From JBCCSZ01 sp039821145 (GTDB lineage: Bacteria; Bacteroidota; Bacteroidia; Chitinophagales; Saprospiraceae), in assembly GCA_039821145.1 (NCBI GenBank), contig JBCBOS010000014.1, positions 124,001 to 188,000 on the forward strand: a stretch of 64,000 bases of DNA, given 5' to 3'. A model generated the notes under the pieces. The model had not been told where the DNA came from. It saw only the letters and a list, made by a program, of their open reading frames with translations, and searched no databases. Shown in pieces: positions 16,491 to 25,884 of the stretch. Within the stretch, counting starts at the first letter, position 1. Each line of letters begins with the position of its first letter. The position numbers were made by a program, and so were the translations under genes.

Positions 16491-18674
16491 TTATAAATCT
16501 TCTACACTTTGTTTGGCATTGTTGTATTTCTGACCAATGGAGATGAAGCAGCCTACGAACAAAAAGCGCTTGGCTGGTGGCCGGATGGGAGTGCTGCGGA
16601 AAACACCTTCGCCATCTGGGTTGGCGCTGAAACGTCGGCCAAAGCTGTTGTTGAAGCCCAGTACATTGTTGACCGAGATGTACACGACCGTGAAATTACC
16701 CCACAAATTGGTCAGATAGCTGGCATTGAAGCTCAAATCGTTGAAGCTCCTGGTGCGCCGGCTGTTAAAGGCCACATCATTGGGATCGTTGTAAGGGCGC
16801 GGGCTGCCATGAGAATAAGTCAGGCCGATGGCCGAGTTGAGCTTGGGCAACCACTGCTTGTACACCAAGGAGAAGTTGTGCGCAGAGGCGAAAAATGGCG
16901 TGGCAGCTTCCGGAAAATCTCTGTAATCGCGCTCCGTATCCAAGAAGGAGTACGACAGCCAGTAATCGATGTTTTTGAATGTCTTGCGATCGCGAAAGAA
17001 CAGATCGATCCCCCTTGCGTAGCCATCGCCGGAGTGATTGGGCAGCTCTGAGAAGTCCGGACTGAACTTGACCAACCGCTTGTAGTCTTTGTAATAGCCC
17101 TCCACTCTCAACACCCGCTGGTCTTTTGCCCATTGGTAGTTGAGAATGTAGTGGTCGGCCCGTTCAAAGTCAAACTCATTGCCGTAGCGGAAAAACTCCT
17201 TGTCTGGGTTTTGGTAAAACTGCCCGGCAGCAAAGGAGAACTGTGCATACTCAGATGTCTGATAGGCTACCGACAAGCGCAAGGCCGTATTGTAATCTTC
17301 CAATAGACTCGAATACTCCACCCGCTCCCCTGCCCGCAAGACGAGTTTGTTGCTCACATAAAAGTCTGCCTCCACAAAAGCCGCCGCATAATGGTCTTGC
17401 AACTGAAGGGAAAATGGCTCCTCGTTGCTGCTCACAAAGCGCTCCTCAAAGTCGTTGAACAAGTATTCCCCACCAAATTTGACCTTGAAGCGGTCGGATA
17501 CGTGATTGCGCAAACTGACCCGTGCCTGTACCGATTGCTCGTCTTCGTCGAAGGAAAATCCCTGCTCCACCTCATCCACATTTTTGGTGTATGCCAAGCC
17601 ACTGAAGATGGACCAACGGTCGTTGAGAACCTCCCGGTAAGAAGTATTGAAGTAAAAGTTGTTGTTGTTCAATTTCAGCTTGCTCAGCTGTGTGACGTCT
17701 TCGTTGTGAGGGGCCTGCATGGCAAACCAATTGGAAGACAAATCAGCATACACCTTGAAAATACCTGTCTCAGAAGTTTCCTGCCGGAACACCAACTGCC
17801 CCTGTACTCCTTGAAAGGGCTTGTCCCACTTGATGTTTTGGGGAATGATGCTGGTATAAGGGGCCAAGTTGCTGTAATTGCCGCTCAAAGACAGAGAAGA
17901 TTTTTTCCAACGCTTGGTTTTGGACAGGCCCGCTCCCACCGACATGAGCGATATGCTGGTCAATGTCTGTGGCGCCAAGTCCTGGGTATTGAGGATCAGG
18001 GCAGAAGACAAGGCCTGGCCATACTCTGCCGAATATCCCCCGGTGCTGAACATGGTTCCTTTGAACAAGAAGGGAGAAAAGCGGTTGCGAGAGGGCAAAT
18101 TGGCTGTGGTGCTGTTGTAGGGGTTTTGGACAAACATCCCATCGATGAAGGTGCGCGTTTCGTTGGCCGATCCGCCCCGGACAAAGAGCTGGCCCGTTTC
18201 CCCAACTGTTTGTGTACCCGGCAGGGTGTTGAGCGCTCCGGCAATGTCCGCAGTCGCACCTGCTGTCATGGCGATGTCGAGTGGCTTGAGGATGACCGAC
18301 TTTCGCTCGTCGCTGGCCTCAAAAGAGCCTGCCGTGATCACCACAGCTTCCAATTCATTGATGATTTCTTTGAGCTGAATGTTCACTTCCAATTCCTTGC
18401 CCGTCAAGTCAATGGCCATCCGAAAATCCTCATAGCCGATGTAGCTGACCATCAACTGCTGTGCCCCACTTTCCACTGTGACAAAACTGAATCGCCCTTC
18501 CACATCTGAGGAGGCCCCATCGTAGGTTCCGTCCAAGAGAACGTTGGCGCCAATGATCAGCTCTCCTCTCCCATCGCTCACCACGCCCTTGATCGTCGTT
18601 TGGGCCGACAGTTGAATGCAGCCCATCAAAAGGCCAATGAAGAATGAAAGGCAAAAAACAGCTTTGGAGTACAT
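16491..18674 (-). CDS. TonB-dependent receptor with carboxypeptidase-like N-domain
   Basis: 727 residues from the ATG at 18674. This start was chosen because it begins a signal peptide (MYSKAVFCLSFFIGLLMG... to SAQ); 43 residues upstream in frame look non-coding. A CarboxypepD_reg-like beta domain (about 25-105) precedes the plug (LPGTQTVGETGQLFVRGGS) and a 22-strand-type barrel rich in aromatic/Gly strands. It takes up an unknown ligand across the outer membrane using TonB energy. No SusD-like lipoprotein is adjacent, so it is not a classical polysaccharide locus. Confidence 0.92.
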   Translation of the reverse strand: MYSKAVFCLSFFIGLLMGCIQLSAQTTIKGVVSDGRGELIIGANVLLDGTYDGASSDVEGRFSFVTVESGAQQLMVSYIGYEDFRMAIDLTGKELEVNIQLKEIINELEAVVITAGSFEASDERKSVILKPLDIAMTAGATADIAGALNTLPGTQTVGETGQLFVRGGSANETRTFIDGMFVQNPYNSTTANLPSRNRFSPFLFKGTMFSTGGYSAEYGQALSSALILNTQDLAPQTLTSISLMSVGAGLSKTKRWKKSSLSLSGNYSNLAPYTSIIPQNIKWDKPFQGVQGQLVFRQETSETGIFKVYADLSSNWFAMQAPHNEDVTQLSKLKLNNNNFYFNTSYREVLNDRWSIFSGLAYTKNVDEVEQGFSFDEDEQSVQARVSLRNHVSDRFKVKFGGEYLFNDFEERFVSSNEEPFSLQLQDHYAAAFVEADFYVSNKLVLRAGERVEYSSLLEDYNTALRLSVAYQTSEYAQFSFAAGQFYQNPDKEFFRYGNEFDFERADHYILNYQWAKDQRVLRVEGYYKDYKRLVKFSPDFSELPNHSGDGYARGIDLFFRDRKTFKNIDYWLSYSFLDTERDYRDFPEAATPFFASAHNFSLVYKQWLPKLNSAIGLTYSHGSPRPYNDPNDVAFNSRRTRSFNDLSFNASYLTNLWGNFTVVYISVNNVLGFNNSFGRRFSANPDGEGVFRSTPIRPPAKRFLFVGCFISIGQKYNNAKQSVEDL

Positions 18675-19125
18675 CTTGCACTTATTTTGAAGGTGAATGG
18701 AGGAGGTAAAACTGATTTGTGATCGTTGCACAAGGCGAAAATTGATTTGTGGTGTCATGCTGGCAATGATTTTTGATTGCAAGCACAAGTTGATGAAAAT
18801 CAACCTCTTACAAAACCCATACTAGGTGAGTGGCCCAAATATCAGGCGAATGATCCCCTGCAATGGGTGAATGGATCGAGCAGATGGCCACTTTTGTGGT
18901 CCAAATTGACTCTGAGAAGAGGCCGAAGAATTTTCGCGGATGGGAAGAAAGGACAAATGACTCATCTTGGGTCTGGTTTTGAAAACGAAGCTGCATTGAC
19001 TCCGTATTTGCTTTCAATGATATGACCACAAGATGCAGCACATGGCGACATCAAAAAAGTTTAGTTGACCGAAGTGCAGAATTCAGCAACCGAATCTACA
19101 GATAGAAGGGATGAATTTTTGGAGC
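18675..19125. other. Intergenic region without recognisable content
   Basis: Of these 451 bases, the stretch next to the TonB receptor should hold its promoter. I saw no RNA structure, repeat or gene with family resemblance. The short open frames here have no supporting features. Confidence 0.3.
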
Positions 19126-19527
19126 TTATCCAGCTTTTTGGGCCTGCCGGGCCTTGTCGGGATTGTAGTGATACATCAGATTGATCCAAACAGAGCGGGC
19201 AAAGCGAAAATACCAGATGAAGAAAATGGCACAAACGAAGATGAGCAGTGCAAAACTCTGGTTGATCCCCATGCCCAATACCCCCACACAAAAGCCAGCG
19301 AAACCCAGACAGAAAAAGGCCGAAATGATGTAGGAAATGAACATGGCCCCATAGTAAAATCCAGGTTCTGGCATGTAGGACTGCTGGCACTTGGGACAAC
19401 GGTCGTGCATCTCTATGGGCTTCTGAAAGGACCAGGTGGATGTCTTGAACAGATCGCCTTCATGACAGGTAGGACATTTCAACTTGAAGATGCTGTAGAG
19501 TTTGGATTTCTTGCTGATGAGTGGCAT
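19126..19527 (-). CDS. DUF983 family membrane protein
   Basis: 133 residues. An N-terminal zinc-ribbon-like part has Cys18-x2-Cys21 and Cys44-x2-Cys47 (KCPTCHEG, RCPKCQQS). The conserved PEPGFYYGAMFISY segment introduces two hydrophobic helices, and the protein ends with a short basic tail. This order is diagnostic for DUF983, whose function is unknown. The gene appears monocistronic. Confidence 0.93.
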   Translation of the reverse strand: MPLISKKSKLYSIFKLKCPTCHEGDLFKTSTWSFQKPIEMHDRCPKCQQSYMPEPGFYYGAMFISYIISAFFCLGFAGFCVGVLGMGINQSFALLIFVCAIFFIWYFRFARSVWINLMYHYNPDKARQAQKAG

Positions 19528-19611
19528 AACACAAAGGATATTTGACGGTTGCTTTAGGGAATGCAGATTAGGCGAAAAAATTCATTCTCGCTACTGTTTT
19601 GGTAAAACAAA

Positions 19612-19640
19612 AGAGGCTGCCCGAAGTTCGGACGGCCTCT
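19612..19640 (-). terminator. Terminator of the DUF5689 gene
   Basis: Arms agaggc (19612-19617) and gcctct (19635-19640) enclose an inner cgaagttcg hairpin. On the minus strand the stem is followed by a T-rich run. It lies about 30 bases beyond the stop at 19672. Confidence 0.6.
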
Positions 19641-19671
19641 CCCTAAATGTGATCTTCCCTAGTGGAAAATC

Positions 19672-21642
19672 TTATTTCTCCCTGACCACAATATTGTCGA
19701 TGCGGTAGGTACTTGTTTGGTTGTCTTTGTTGCCCACGTAGCGGAAGGCGATGTATACCTTGCCGGAAAATTCGGACAGATCGACAACGCCAGACTCAAT
19801 CCAAGCGTAACGGTCGTCGTTTTCGCCAGCGATGGTACAGTTGAGTTCTTTCCAGTTGGCAGAAACCACGTCTGAGCCATCGAAATCTGTGGAAGCCAAG
19901 ACCGTCAAGCCATCGTGTACCCAGAAAGCCTGTGCTGTTTCAAAGGTCAGGACCTTCTCCACGTCCATGGTGATGCCAGGTGTCACCAACCAAGATTCCA
20001 TTTCCGGACTGCTGTCCTGGAAGGCTGTCTGCTGTGCAAAGCGGTTGCCACTGAAGGATTTGCCAATCCAATTCCGGGTTCCTTTTACGATGATGTTGGA
20101 CCAGTCTGCCAGCTCGATGGCCGCATCGTCGATGGTGGCATCGAAGGATTCGTTGAGGTCTTCATCACCGCCGCCGATCAATCCACCCACAACATCCTGC
20201 GGACTGCGAATGCCCAGCTGCTTGGTCCCCTGAAATTCGGATACAATGGCTGTAATCGTAGTCGATCCACTGGGATATCTATCCGATGCAAAACTGGACC
20301 GGCCAGAGGTGTACAAGGCAATGTTGTTGGTTCCATCGTCCAAGGTCGTATTGCTTCCGTAGGTACCACCGCCAGAAATGGTCACATTGTCAATTTTCAC
20401 CAAGGTAGACTCCAAGGTCTCGTGGTCAGCGATGAGTTCATCAATGGTAATTTCTCTGGGTGCCACAGCTCCGGTGCCCAAAATGGTCCCATTGCTCAGC
20501 GGAATGCCATTGATCTGCAAGACATCGTTGAACTCAGAAAGCTCAATGCCGGACACCACCACTTCCAACTCTTCATTGATGTTGAAGGTGTGGGGATCGG
20601 CAAAACGCAGGACGATTCCACCTCCGTCTGCATCTTGGATCACCAAGTTGTTGTCGTCCAAGTGGTTGGTGTTGCGGTCAGAGATGACCACTCCTTTGAT
20701 TTTCTTGTCGGCAGGCATCGGGATTTCTGTTCCCGAATACAAGGCCCGAACATCTGCCAAGCTGATCAGCTCTTCGTTGCCTGTATTGGTACCGCCACCA
20801 CAACGAGGATCTGTCATGTCCACGTCTTCGATGGTGCGAATGTAAAACTGTCTGGTGGTGCGGAAGACGGAGTATACCCCAGTGATGCTTCCTTTTCCAG
20901 TAGGCGTCAATTCATTGACAAAGTCAGCAAATCCACTGCTGCGAAGGACCAATTCGTTGCCATTGCAATCTTCCAAATCGCGATTCACTGTGGAACGGGT
21001 GTTGGTCGCCTGATCGTACAAGGCATAAGTTTCGCCGCTGGACCCGGTGGCAAATTGGACGTCATTGATCTGAACCAAGGTATTGATGTAGGGGTCCTGA
21101 ATGTCGGTGGTCAGCTGATCGATGGTGACCACTGTGGGAGTAACCTCGTTGTTGCGGGTGCCTCGCAGGAGCACATCTTTGACAAAAATGTCTTCGATGC
21201 CACCCAGGCGATTGAAGCCACGGTCGTCAACATAGGTGCCGCCACCCAATTGGACAATGCCATTGTAATCGCCCATGGTCAAGCCGTTGCATTTGACAAA
21301 CAGTTGACGGCCGATTGGGTAGTCATTGTACAATTCATTGGAGTTGAGGCGCAGCTCGATGCCCCCAGTACCGTCCTGAATGATCAGGGTGCGGTAAAAG
21401 TTTCCAGACGCATCATCCGCCACCACAATGCCCTCAATGACGAGGTCTTCGGTGATGGACTCAAACTCACCAGCGATGTGTTTTTCCTTGAGCTGAGAGA
21501 TGGTGGTATTGGCCGAAATGTCGGGCAGCTCAATCGTCGAAGGCGGCTCGTCAAAATCTTGATCGACACAGCCAACGAAAAAGAAGGTCATCACGGACAA
21601 GCCCAAAAGCAAGAATCTGGTTGAAAATGTTGTGAATTGCAT
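19672..21642 (-). CDS. DUF5689 surface lipoprotein
   Basis: 656 residues with a lipoprotein signal ending FVGC (Cys25). It has two tandem OB-fold-like DUF5689 units (about 45-275 and 285-485), recognisable by repeats of the form 'IEGIVVADDASGNFYRTLIIQD' (second copy: KGVVISDRNTNHLDDNNLVIQD). A C-terminal beta-sandwich with the choice-of-anchor J look follows (NWIGKSFSGNRFAQ ... SWLVTPGI). DUF5689 proteins in Bacteroidota lie beside TonB receptors and secreted nucleases or phosphatases, exactly as here. They probably bind the polymer or its products at the cell surface, much as SusD does; that role is inference. It is 83 bases downstream of the TonB receptor in the same direction. Confidence 0.88.
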   Translation of the reverse strand: MQFTTFSTRFLLLGLSVMTFFFVGCVDQDFDEPPSTIELPDISANTTISQLKEKHIAGEFESITEDLVIEGIVVADDASGNFYRTLIIQDGTGGIELRLNSNELYNDYPIGRQLFVKCNGLTMGDYNGIVQLGGGTYVDDRGFNRLGGIEDIFVKDVLLRGTRNNEVTPTVVTIDQLTTDIQDPYINTLVQINDVQFATGSSGETYALYDQATNTRSTVNRDLEDCNGNELVLRSSGFADFVNELTPTGKGSITGVYSVFRTTRQFYIRTIEDVDMTDPRCGGGTNTGNEELISLADVRALYSGTEIPMPADKKIKGVVISDRNTNHLDDNNLVIQDADGGGIVLRFADPHTFNINEELEVVVSGIELSEFNDVLQINGIPLSNGTILGTGAVAPREITIDELIADHETLESTLVKIDNVTISGGGTYGSNTTLDDGTNNIALYTSGRSSFASDRYPSGSTTITAIVSEFQGTKQLGIRSPQDVVGGLIGGGDEDLNESFDATIDDAAIELADWSNIIVKGTRNWIGKSFSGNRFAQQTAFQDSSPEMESWLVTPGITMDVEKVLTFETAQAFWVHDGLTVLASTDFDGSDVVSANWKELNCTIAGENDDRYAWIESGVVDLSEFSGKVYIAFRYVGNKDNQTSTYRIDNIVVREK

Positions 21643-21725
21643 TTTTCAGCAGTTTTTATTTTGAGTTTTTTTAATTCAAATTTGACAGGCATTCTCAAAT
21701 GCACAAGGGTCACATTGTCGATTGA

Positions 21726-24530
21726 TTACATACGATACGTAATACCGACAAAATACCCAAGGCCATAGCCATAAAAGTACCGATTGGCAAAGCGGTTGAC
21801 ATCTTTGGTCTCGAAGTCAAATCGCAACTGTTCGTAGCCTCCCGTCACATAGTCCTGGTTGTTGAGCAGGTTGTTGATCCGGGCATTGAGGTAGATGTAG
21901 CGACGATTGCCCACCTTGAGAGACTTCGATACACTCAGGTCGATCATGAAGAAGCCATTTCTCTTTTCCTGTGCCAGGATGTTGTTCCAAAGTTGGGTCC
22001 CCTGCTCCAGCTTGTCGAAGCCGTCGATGTCAGTAATGGCCGCCTCTGTCCGGCGATTGGGGTTGAAGTCGATGTACAAATCACTGTAGTAACTGAAGTC
22101 CAAATAGACATTCCAGAAGTTCTTGCCGCGATAAGACAAGCCCAGGTTGTAGGCTCTCTGTGGACGACCGGGTACGTAAAAGTTTTTGGCATATACCGTT
22201 CGATTTTCCACCAGGAAGTCCGCATTGTTGTCCTGTACGATGGAAGCCGATGGGCGAGAGTTGAAAATGTACTGTCCGATGGCCGCCACTGCCTTGAGCG
22301 TGAGAGCTGGTGTCAGATTGACCTCGGCAGACAATTCTGTTCCCAGGTGTTGCTTGTCGATCCCTGTCATGATGAAATTGACAAAGCCATCTCTCAAACC
22401 TGTGTCATCGGTCTGCAGATCATCCTGGAAGAAAGAACGAGTGAAGATCTGATCTCTGAACTGGGTGTAGTAGAAAGACGCCTTGGCCTTGATGATGGGC
22501 GTGCGCAAAATGTAAGCAGCCTCTCCCGACAAAATCTTTTCGTTGGTCAAGCCAGCCACCGCTTGGTTGCGGGTCCGTGGAGAGAGGTAGGAGTTGCGGA
22601 AGAAAGGAGCGCGGGTCATGTAGGCAGCCCGAAGCTGCACATAATTTCGGCCATCGATGGCGTAGCTCAGACCCATTTTGACACCGCCGTTGGTGAAGTT
22701 CTGCTTCTCAGAATCCCCGAGGGAATCATCCGGGAAGCGGCCATTTTGCATGAAGCCGGTCCGCCAAAAGGTGGTGCGGGAGGCCTCTCCAGATAAGAAG
22801 ACATCCAGATTGCCCAAATCGTATTGCAGTTGGCCCCACAAGGCTCCTTTGTTGATGTTGGCATCGTAGTCGTAGCCAAAGCGGTCGCCCACGCGCAAGA
22901 TGCGGTTGGGGGTGCGAATGTCGTTGAAGACTGCTTCTGGATTGTCGGGAAAGTCCCGCTCCGCAAATCGATCCAAATCGACATAAAAATCTCCTCCCAA
23001 CAAATCGACGATCTCTTTGAAGGTGTGAACCTTCTGCATTTGGTAGGAAATGCCTCCTTGAAACATCAACTGATCATTCAGCTGATGGCGCAAATTGGTG
23101 TAAACATTCAGACGCTCACTGTCGTAGCGGCGGTCTTCGATGACGTAGCGAGAGCGGTTGCCAGTGAAGGGCATCCCACTACCGTTGGCATTTTCGATGG
23201 TTGTCAGACTATTTCGGTTGACCTCGTAAAAGTCGTCCCAAGCCATCTGACGGCTGTTTTCATCCGTGCGAAGGCGCTCCGCCACTTGGTCGGCAATCTC
23301 ACTGCCGGAAACTGCCTCGATGTAGCTGGGCAACTTGCGGTAGTAGTTTGGCCGAGGGTCATTGGCATCATACCAGTCCAGGGCCGTTCCGCCATTGCGA
23401 CCGTTTTGGTAGCCGATGGTGGTGGTGATGGCCGTTTTGGGGCTGATGTTCCAATCGTGGGTCAGGATGTACATTGGCTGGTGGGTATCGCCCACGCGAG
23501 AGTTGCGCTTTCTGCCATTTTGGTATCCCCAGAATGGATTGTAGTAATTGTCGCCACTCAAATCGTACAATTCCTGCACGACAGCCGTTGCCTTTCCTCT
23601 CCGGATGGGTGTCCCAAAGACGGTGAGGTTCAGCGCGTGTTTGCCAATGCGTTTTTCAGCACTCATATAGTAGGCCCAGGCATCGTAGAACGTTCCGGCC
23701 ACATAGCCTTCGTCGGCCCAACGCCGGGAGCCAGAGAAAGAGAACGCCCAATTGTTTTTCAGCAATCCGGTGGACCAAGTGGCCATCAGACGATTGCGGT
23801 AGTTGCCGTTGGTGGCCGAGTAATTGAGGCGCAGTTGCTTGCGCTGGCGAGAGGCGCGCATGTCGATGGTAGAAGCCCCACCCACTCCTCCGAAAGAGTA
23901 GTCGAGGGGATCGAGGCCGATGCTCAAATCACTGTTGCGGGTGATGTCGTTGAGACCCGACCAATGACTGAAGCTGACACGGCCATTTTCCAATTCGTTG
24001 ACAGGCATGCCGTTGATGTATACCTGATTGTTTTCCGAATCGTAGCCACGGATGCGAAATCTACGTGGACCGAAGACAAAGCGGGCCGAGGAGACAAAGG
24101 CATCGCGCGAGGCGGTGAGCAGGTTGGAATACTGCAAATTGCCCTCCCCTGTTTCCAGGTCTTCGTTGGAAAGAGAGATGGTGGGAATGTCTTCCGCCAA
24201 ACTGGTGGTGACCGCCACTCCGACTTCAATGGTTCCCAAATCTTGGGGAGAACTGCTGCCCACTTCTACATCCATGGATTGGAGGAGCACCTCTTTGTTG
24301 TAGAAGTTGAGGGTTTGGGCTCCGCTGGGCACTTCGTAAAGTTCAAAATATCCGCTGGCATCACTGATGGTGGTTTGCAATCCTCCGACCAGCTGAACTT
24401 CGATGCCCGGCAGGGGGGCTTCGTTTGAGGGGTCGGTAAGCGAACCGCTTAAGGTGATGTTTTGTGAATACAGAGAAGAACTAAAGAAACACAGAGCCGA
24501 AAGCCATACAATTAGTGGTTGTACTTTCAT
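21726..24530 (-). CDS. TonB-dependent receptor of a DUF5689/nuclease locus
   Basis: 934 residues. The signal peptide ends SLYSQ, a CarboxypepD_reg-like domain covers about 25-105, then a plug with FRIRGYDSENNQVYINGMPVNE, and a large barrel ending in the aromatic C-terminal strand YFVGITYRM. The order is receptor then DUF5689 lipoprotein, with a secreted endonuclease/exonuclease/phosphatase-family gene divergent upstream. This suggests uptake of nucleic-acid or phosphate-containing degradation products, although no ligand is proven. A TACTTTTG box lies about 45 bases before the start. Confidence 0.93.
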   Translation of the reverse strand: MKVQPLIVWLSALCFFSSSLYSQNITLSGSLTDPSNEAPLPGIEVQLVGGLQTTISDASGYFELYEVPSGAQTLNFYNKEVLLQSMDVEVGSSSPQDLGTIEVGVAVTTSLAEDIPTISLSNEDLETGEGNLQYSNLLTASRDAFVSSARFVFGPRRFRIRGYDSENNQVYINGMPVNELENGRVSFSHWSGLNDITRNSDLSIGLDPLDYSFGGVGGASTIDMRASRQRKQLRLNYSATNGNYRNRLMATWSTGLLKNNWAFSFSGSRRWADEGYVAGTFYDAWAYYMSAEKRIGKHALNLTVFGTPIRRGKATAVVQELYDLSGDNYYNPFWGYQNGRKRNSRVGDTHQPMYILTHDWNISPKTAITTTIGYQNGRNGGTALDWYDANDPRPNYYRKLPSYIEAVSGSEIADQVAERLRTDENSRQMAWDDFYEVNRNSLTTIENANGSGMPFTGNRSRYVIEDRRYDSERLNVYTNLRHQLNDQLMFQGGISYQMQKVHTFKEIVDLLGGDFYVDLDRFAERDFPDNPEAVFNDIRTPNRILRVGDRFGYDYDANINKGALWGQLQYDLGNLDVFLSGEASRTTFWRTGFMQNGRFPDDSLGDSEKQNFTNGGVKMGLSYAIDGRNYVQLRAAYMTRAPFFRNSYLSPRTRNQAVAGLTNEKILSGEAAYILRTPIIKAKASFYYTQFRDQIFTRSFFQDDLQTDDTGLRDGFVNFIMTGIDKQHLGTELSAEVNLTPALTLKAVAAIGQYIFNSRPSASIVQDNNADFLVENRTVYAKNFYVPGRPQRAYNLGLSYRGKNFWNVYLDFSYYSDLYIDFNPNRRTEAAITDIDGFDKLEQGTQLWNNILAQEKRNGFFMIDLSVSKSLKVGNRRYIYLNARINNLLNNQDYVTGGYEQLRFDFETKDVNRFANRYFYGYGLGYFVGITYRM

Positions 24531-24574
24531 TGTCCAATTTTCTCAGATTATCAAATATCGCTTCCGTGGGATGG

Positions 24575-24582
24575 CAAAAGTA
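24575..24582 (-). promoter_or_regulatory. Candidate -7 promoter box (TACTTTTG)
   Basis: Minus-strand match to TAnnTTTG, 45 bases upstream of the TonB receptor start. A -33 TTTG at consensus spacing was not found. Confidence 0.3.
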
Positions 24583-24669
24583 GCATTTTAATGGCAAAGG
24601 CCTGCTACATCGCAAAGAATTAACGCAAATTTCATATTCAAAAAGACCTCAATTGGAACCCCAGATGAT

Positions 24670-24677
24670 TACCTTTG
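24670..24677 (+). promoter_or_regulatory. Candidate -7 promoter box (TACCTTTG)
   Basis: Plus-strand match to TAnnTTTG, about 115 bases before the start of the secreted nuclease-like gene. A TTG lies upstream but at shorter than consensus spacing. Confidence 0.3.
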
Positions 24678-24793
24678 CAACGCACCCACCGATGTGTTCG
24701 CATGAAATGGCGGACAAGGGATGAAGCTTTTAACAAATTTGTAAGACTCCCGCCCACAAGTCTTTCGTCTCATTGATAAAAACAAGCCTTTAC

Positions 24794-25840
24794 ATGAACT
24801 TCAACAGCTTTTGTTATTTCCTCCTATTCTCTCTGCTTTGTACCAGCAGCACCTACGCTCAGAAAAAACAGTACAAGGTGGGGTGCATTGGTTTTTACAA
24901 TTTCGAAAACCTATTCGATACCCTGGACGATCCAGACATCCGCGACGAAGAGTTTACCCCCGATGGCAGCAAGCGTTGGACCAAGAGCCTCTACCAAGAA
25001 AAACTGGACCACATGGCAGATGTCGTCTCCCAAATCGGAACCGACCTCACACCAGATGGGCTGGCCATTTTGGGCACTGCAGAAACCGAAAACCGCAAGG
25101 TGCTCGAAGATTTTGCCAAACATCCCAAACTTCGGGCCCGCAATTACCAGGTGGTGCATTACGACTCGCCAGACTCCAGAGGAATTGACGTAGCACTGCT
25201 CTACCAACCCAAATATTTTACACCTTCTCATACCGAAGCCCTTCGCCTGAAAATCCCACTGGACAACGGTGACAGCCTCACCACCAGAGATGTCCTATTG
25301 GTCAGCGGCCTGTTTGATGGCGACAGCCTACACGTCCTCGTCAACCACTGGCCGTCCCGACGAGGTGGCGAATTGAGATCGCGCCCCAACCGCATTCGCG
25401 CTGCCATGCTCAACCTGGAAGCCGTCCGGAAAATCCAAGAGCGCGATCCCGATGCCAGAATTGTCATCATGGGCGACCTCAACGACGATCCGACCAGCCC
25501 CAGCGTCAAGCAAATCCTCAAGGCCAAGTCCAAACGCAAAAAGGTGGCATCAGACGAGCTGTACAACCCCATGTATGATTTTTACAAAAAAGGAGTCGGA
25601 ACCACCGCCTGGCGCGATGCGTGGAGCTTGTTCGATCAGATCATCATCTCCGGTACCTTGCTCCAACCAACTGACAATGGCTACCGCTACTACAAAGCTG
25701 AGGTCTTCAACAAATCCTTCATGACCCAAAAGATCGGTCAGTTCAAAGGGTACCCACTGCGGACTTTTGTGGGCGACAGCTACCGAGGTGGCTACAGCGA
25801 TCACTTTCCGGTGTACATGTATATGGTGCGCGAGTTGTAG
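24794..25840 (+). CDS. Secreted endonuclease/exonuclease/phosphatase-family protein
   Basis: 348 residues from the ATG at 24794, chosen because it begins a signal peptide ending STYAQ; a TTG at 24773 would add seven residues. All motifs of the metal-dependent EEP fold are visible: FYNFENLFDT (Asn/Glu), ILGTAETENR (metal Glu), SRGIDVALLY, VNHWPSRRGGE (catalytic His/Arg), GDLNDDPTS (Asp-x-Asn) and YSDHFPV (Asp-His). It probably cleaves phosphodiesters outside the cytoplasm. It is divergent from the TonB/DUF5689 pair and may be co-transcribed with the helicase gene 44 bases downstream. Confidence 0.93.
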   Translation: MNFNSFCYFLLFSLLCTSSTYAQKKQYKVGCIGFYNFENLFDTLDDPDIRDEEFTPDGSKRWTKSLYQEKLDHMADVVSQIGTDLTPDGLAILGTAETENRKVLEDFAKHPKLRARNYQVVHYDSPDSRGIDVALLYQPKYFTPSHTEALRLKIPLDNGDSLTTRDVLLVSGLFDGDSLHVLVNHWPSRRGGELRSRPNRIRAAMLNLEAVRKIQERDPDARIVIMGDLNDDPTSPSVKQILKAKSKRKKVASDELYNPMYDFYKKGVGTTAWRDAWSLFDQIIISGTLLQPTDNGYRYYKAEVFNKSFMTQKIGQFKGYPLRTFVGDSYRGGYSDHFPVYMYMVREL

Positions 25841-25884
25841 GAGCGCGGCGAGATGTGTATCTTCGTCCCCTTACTAGCTGATAC

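Noticed and set aside
19915..21624. Long + strand open frame opposite the DUF5689 gene.
   Set aside because: The minus strand has a complete lipoprotein with clear domains; the + frame is a low-stop shadow of its codon use.
22824..24428. Long + strand open frame opposite the TonB receptor.
   Set aside because: Opposite strand of a well-supported receptor; no domain pattern.
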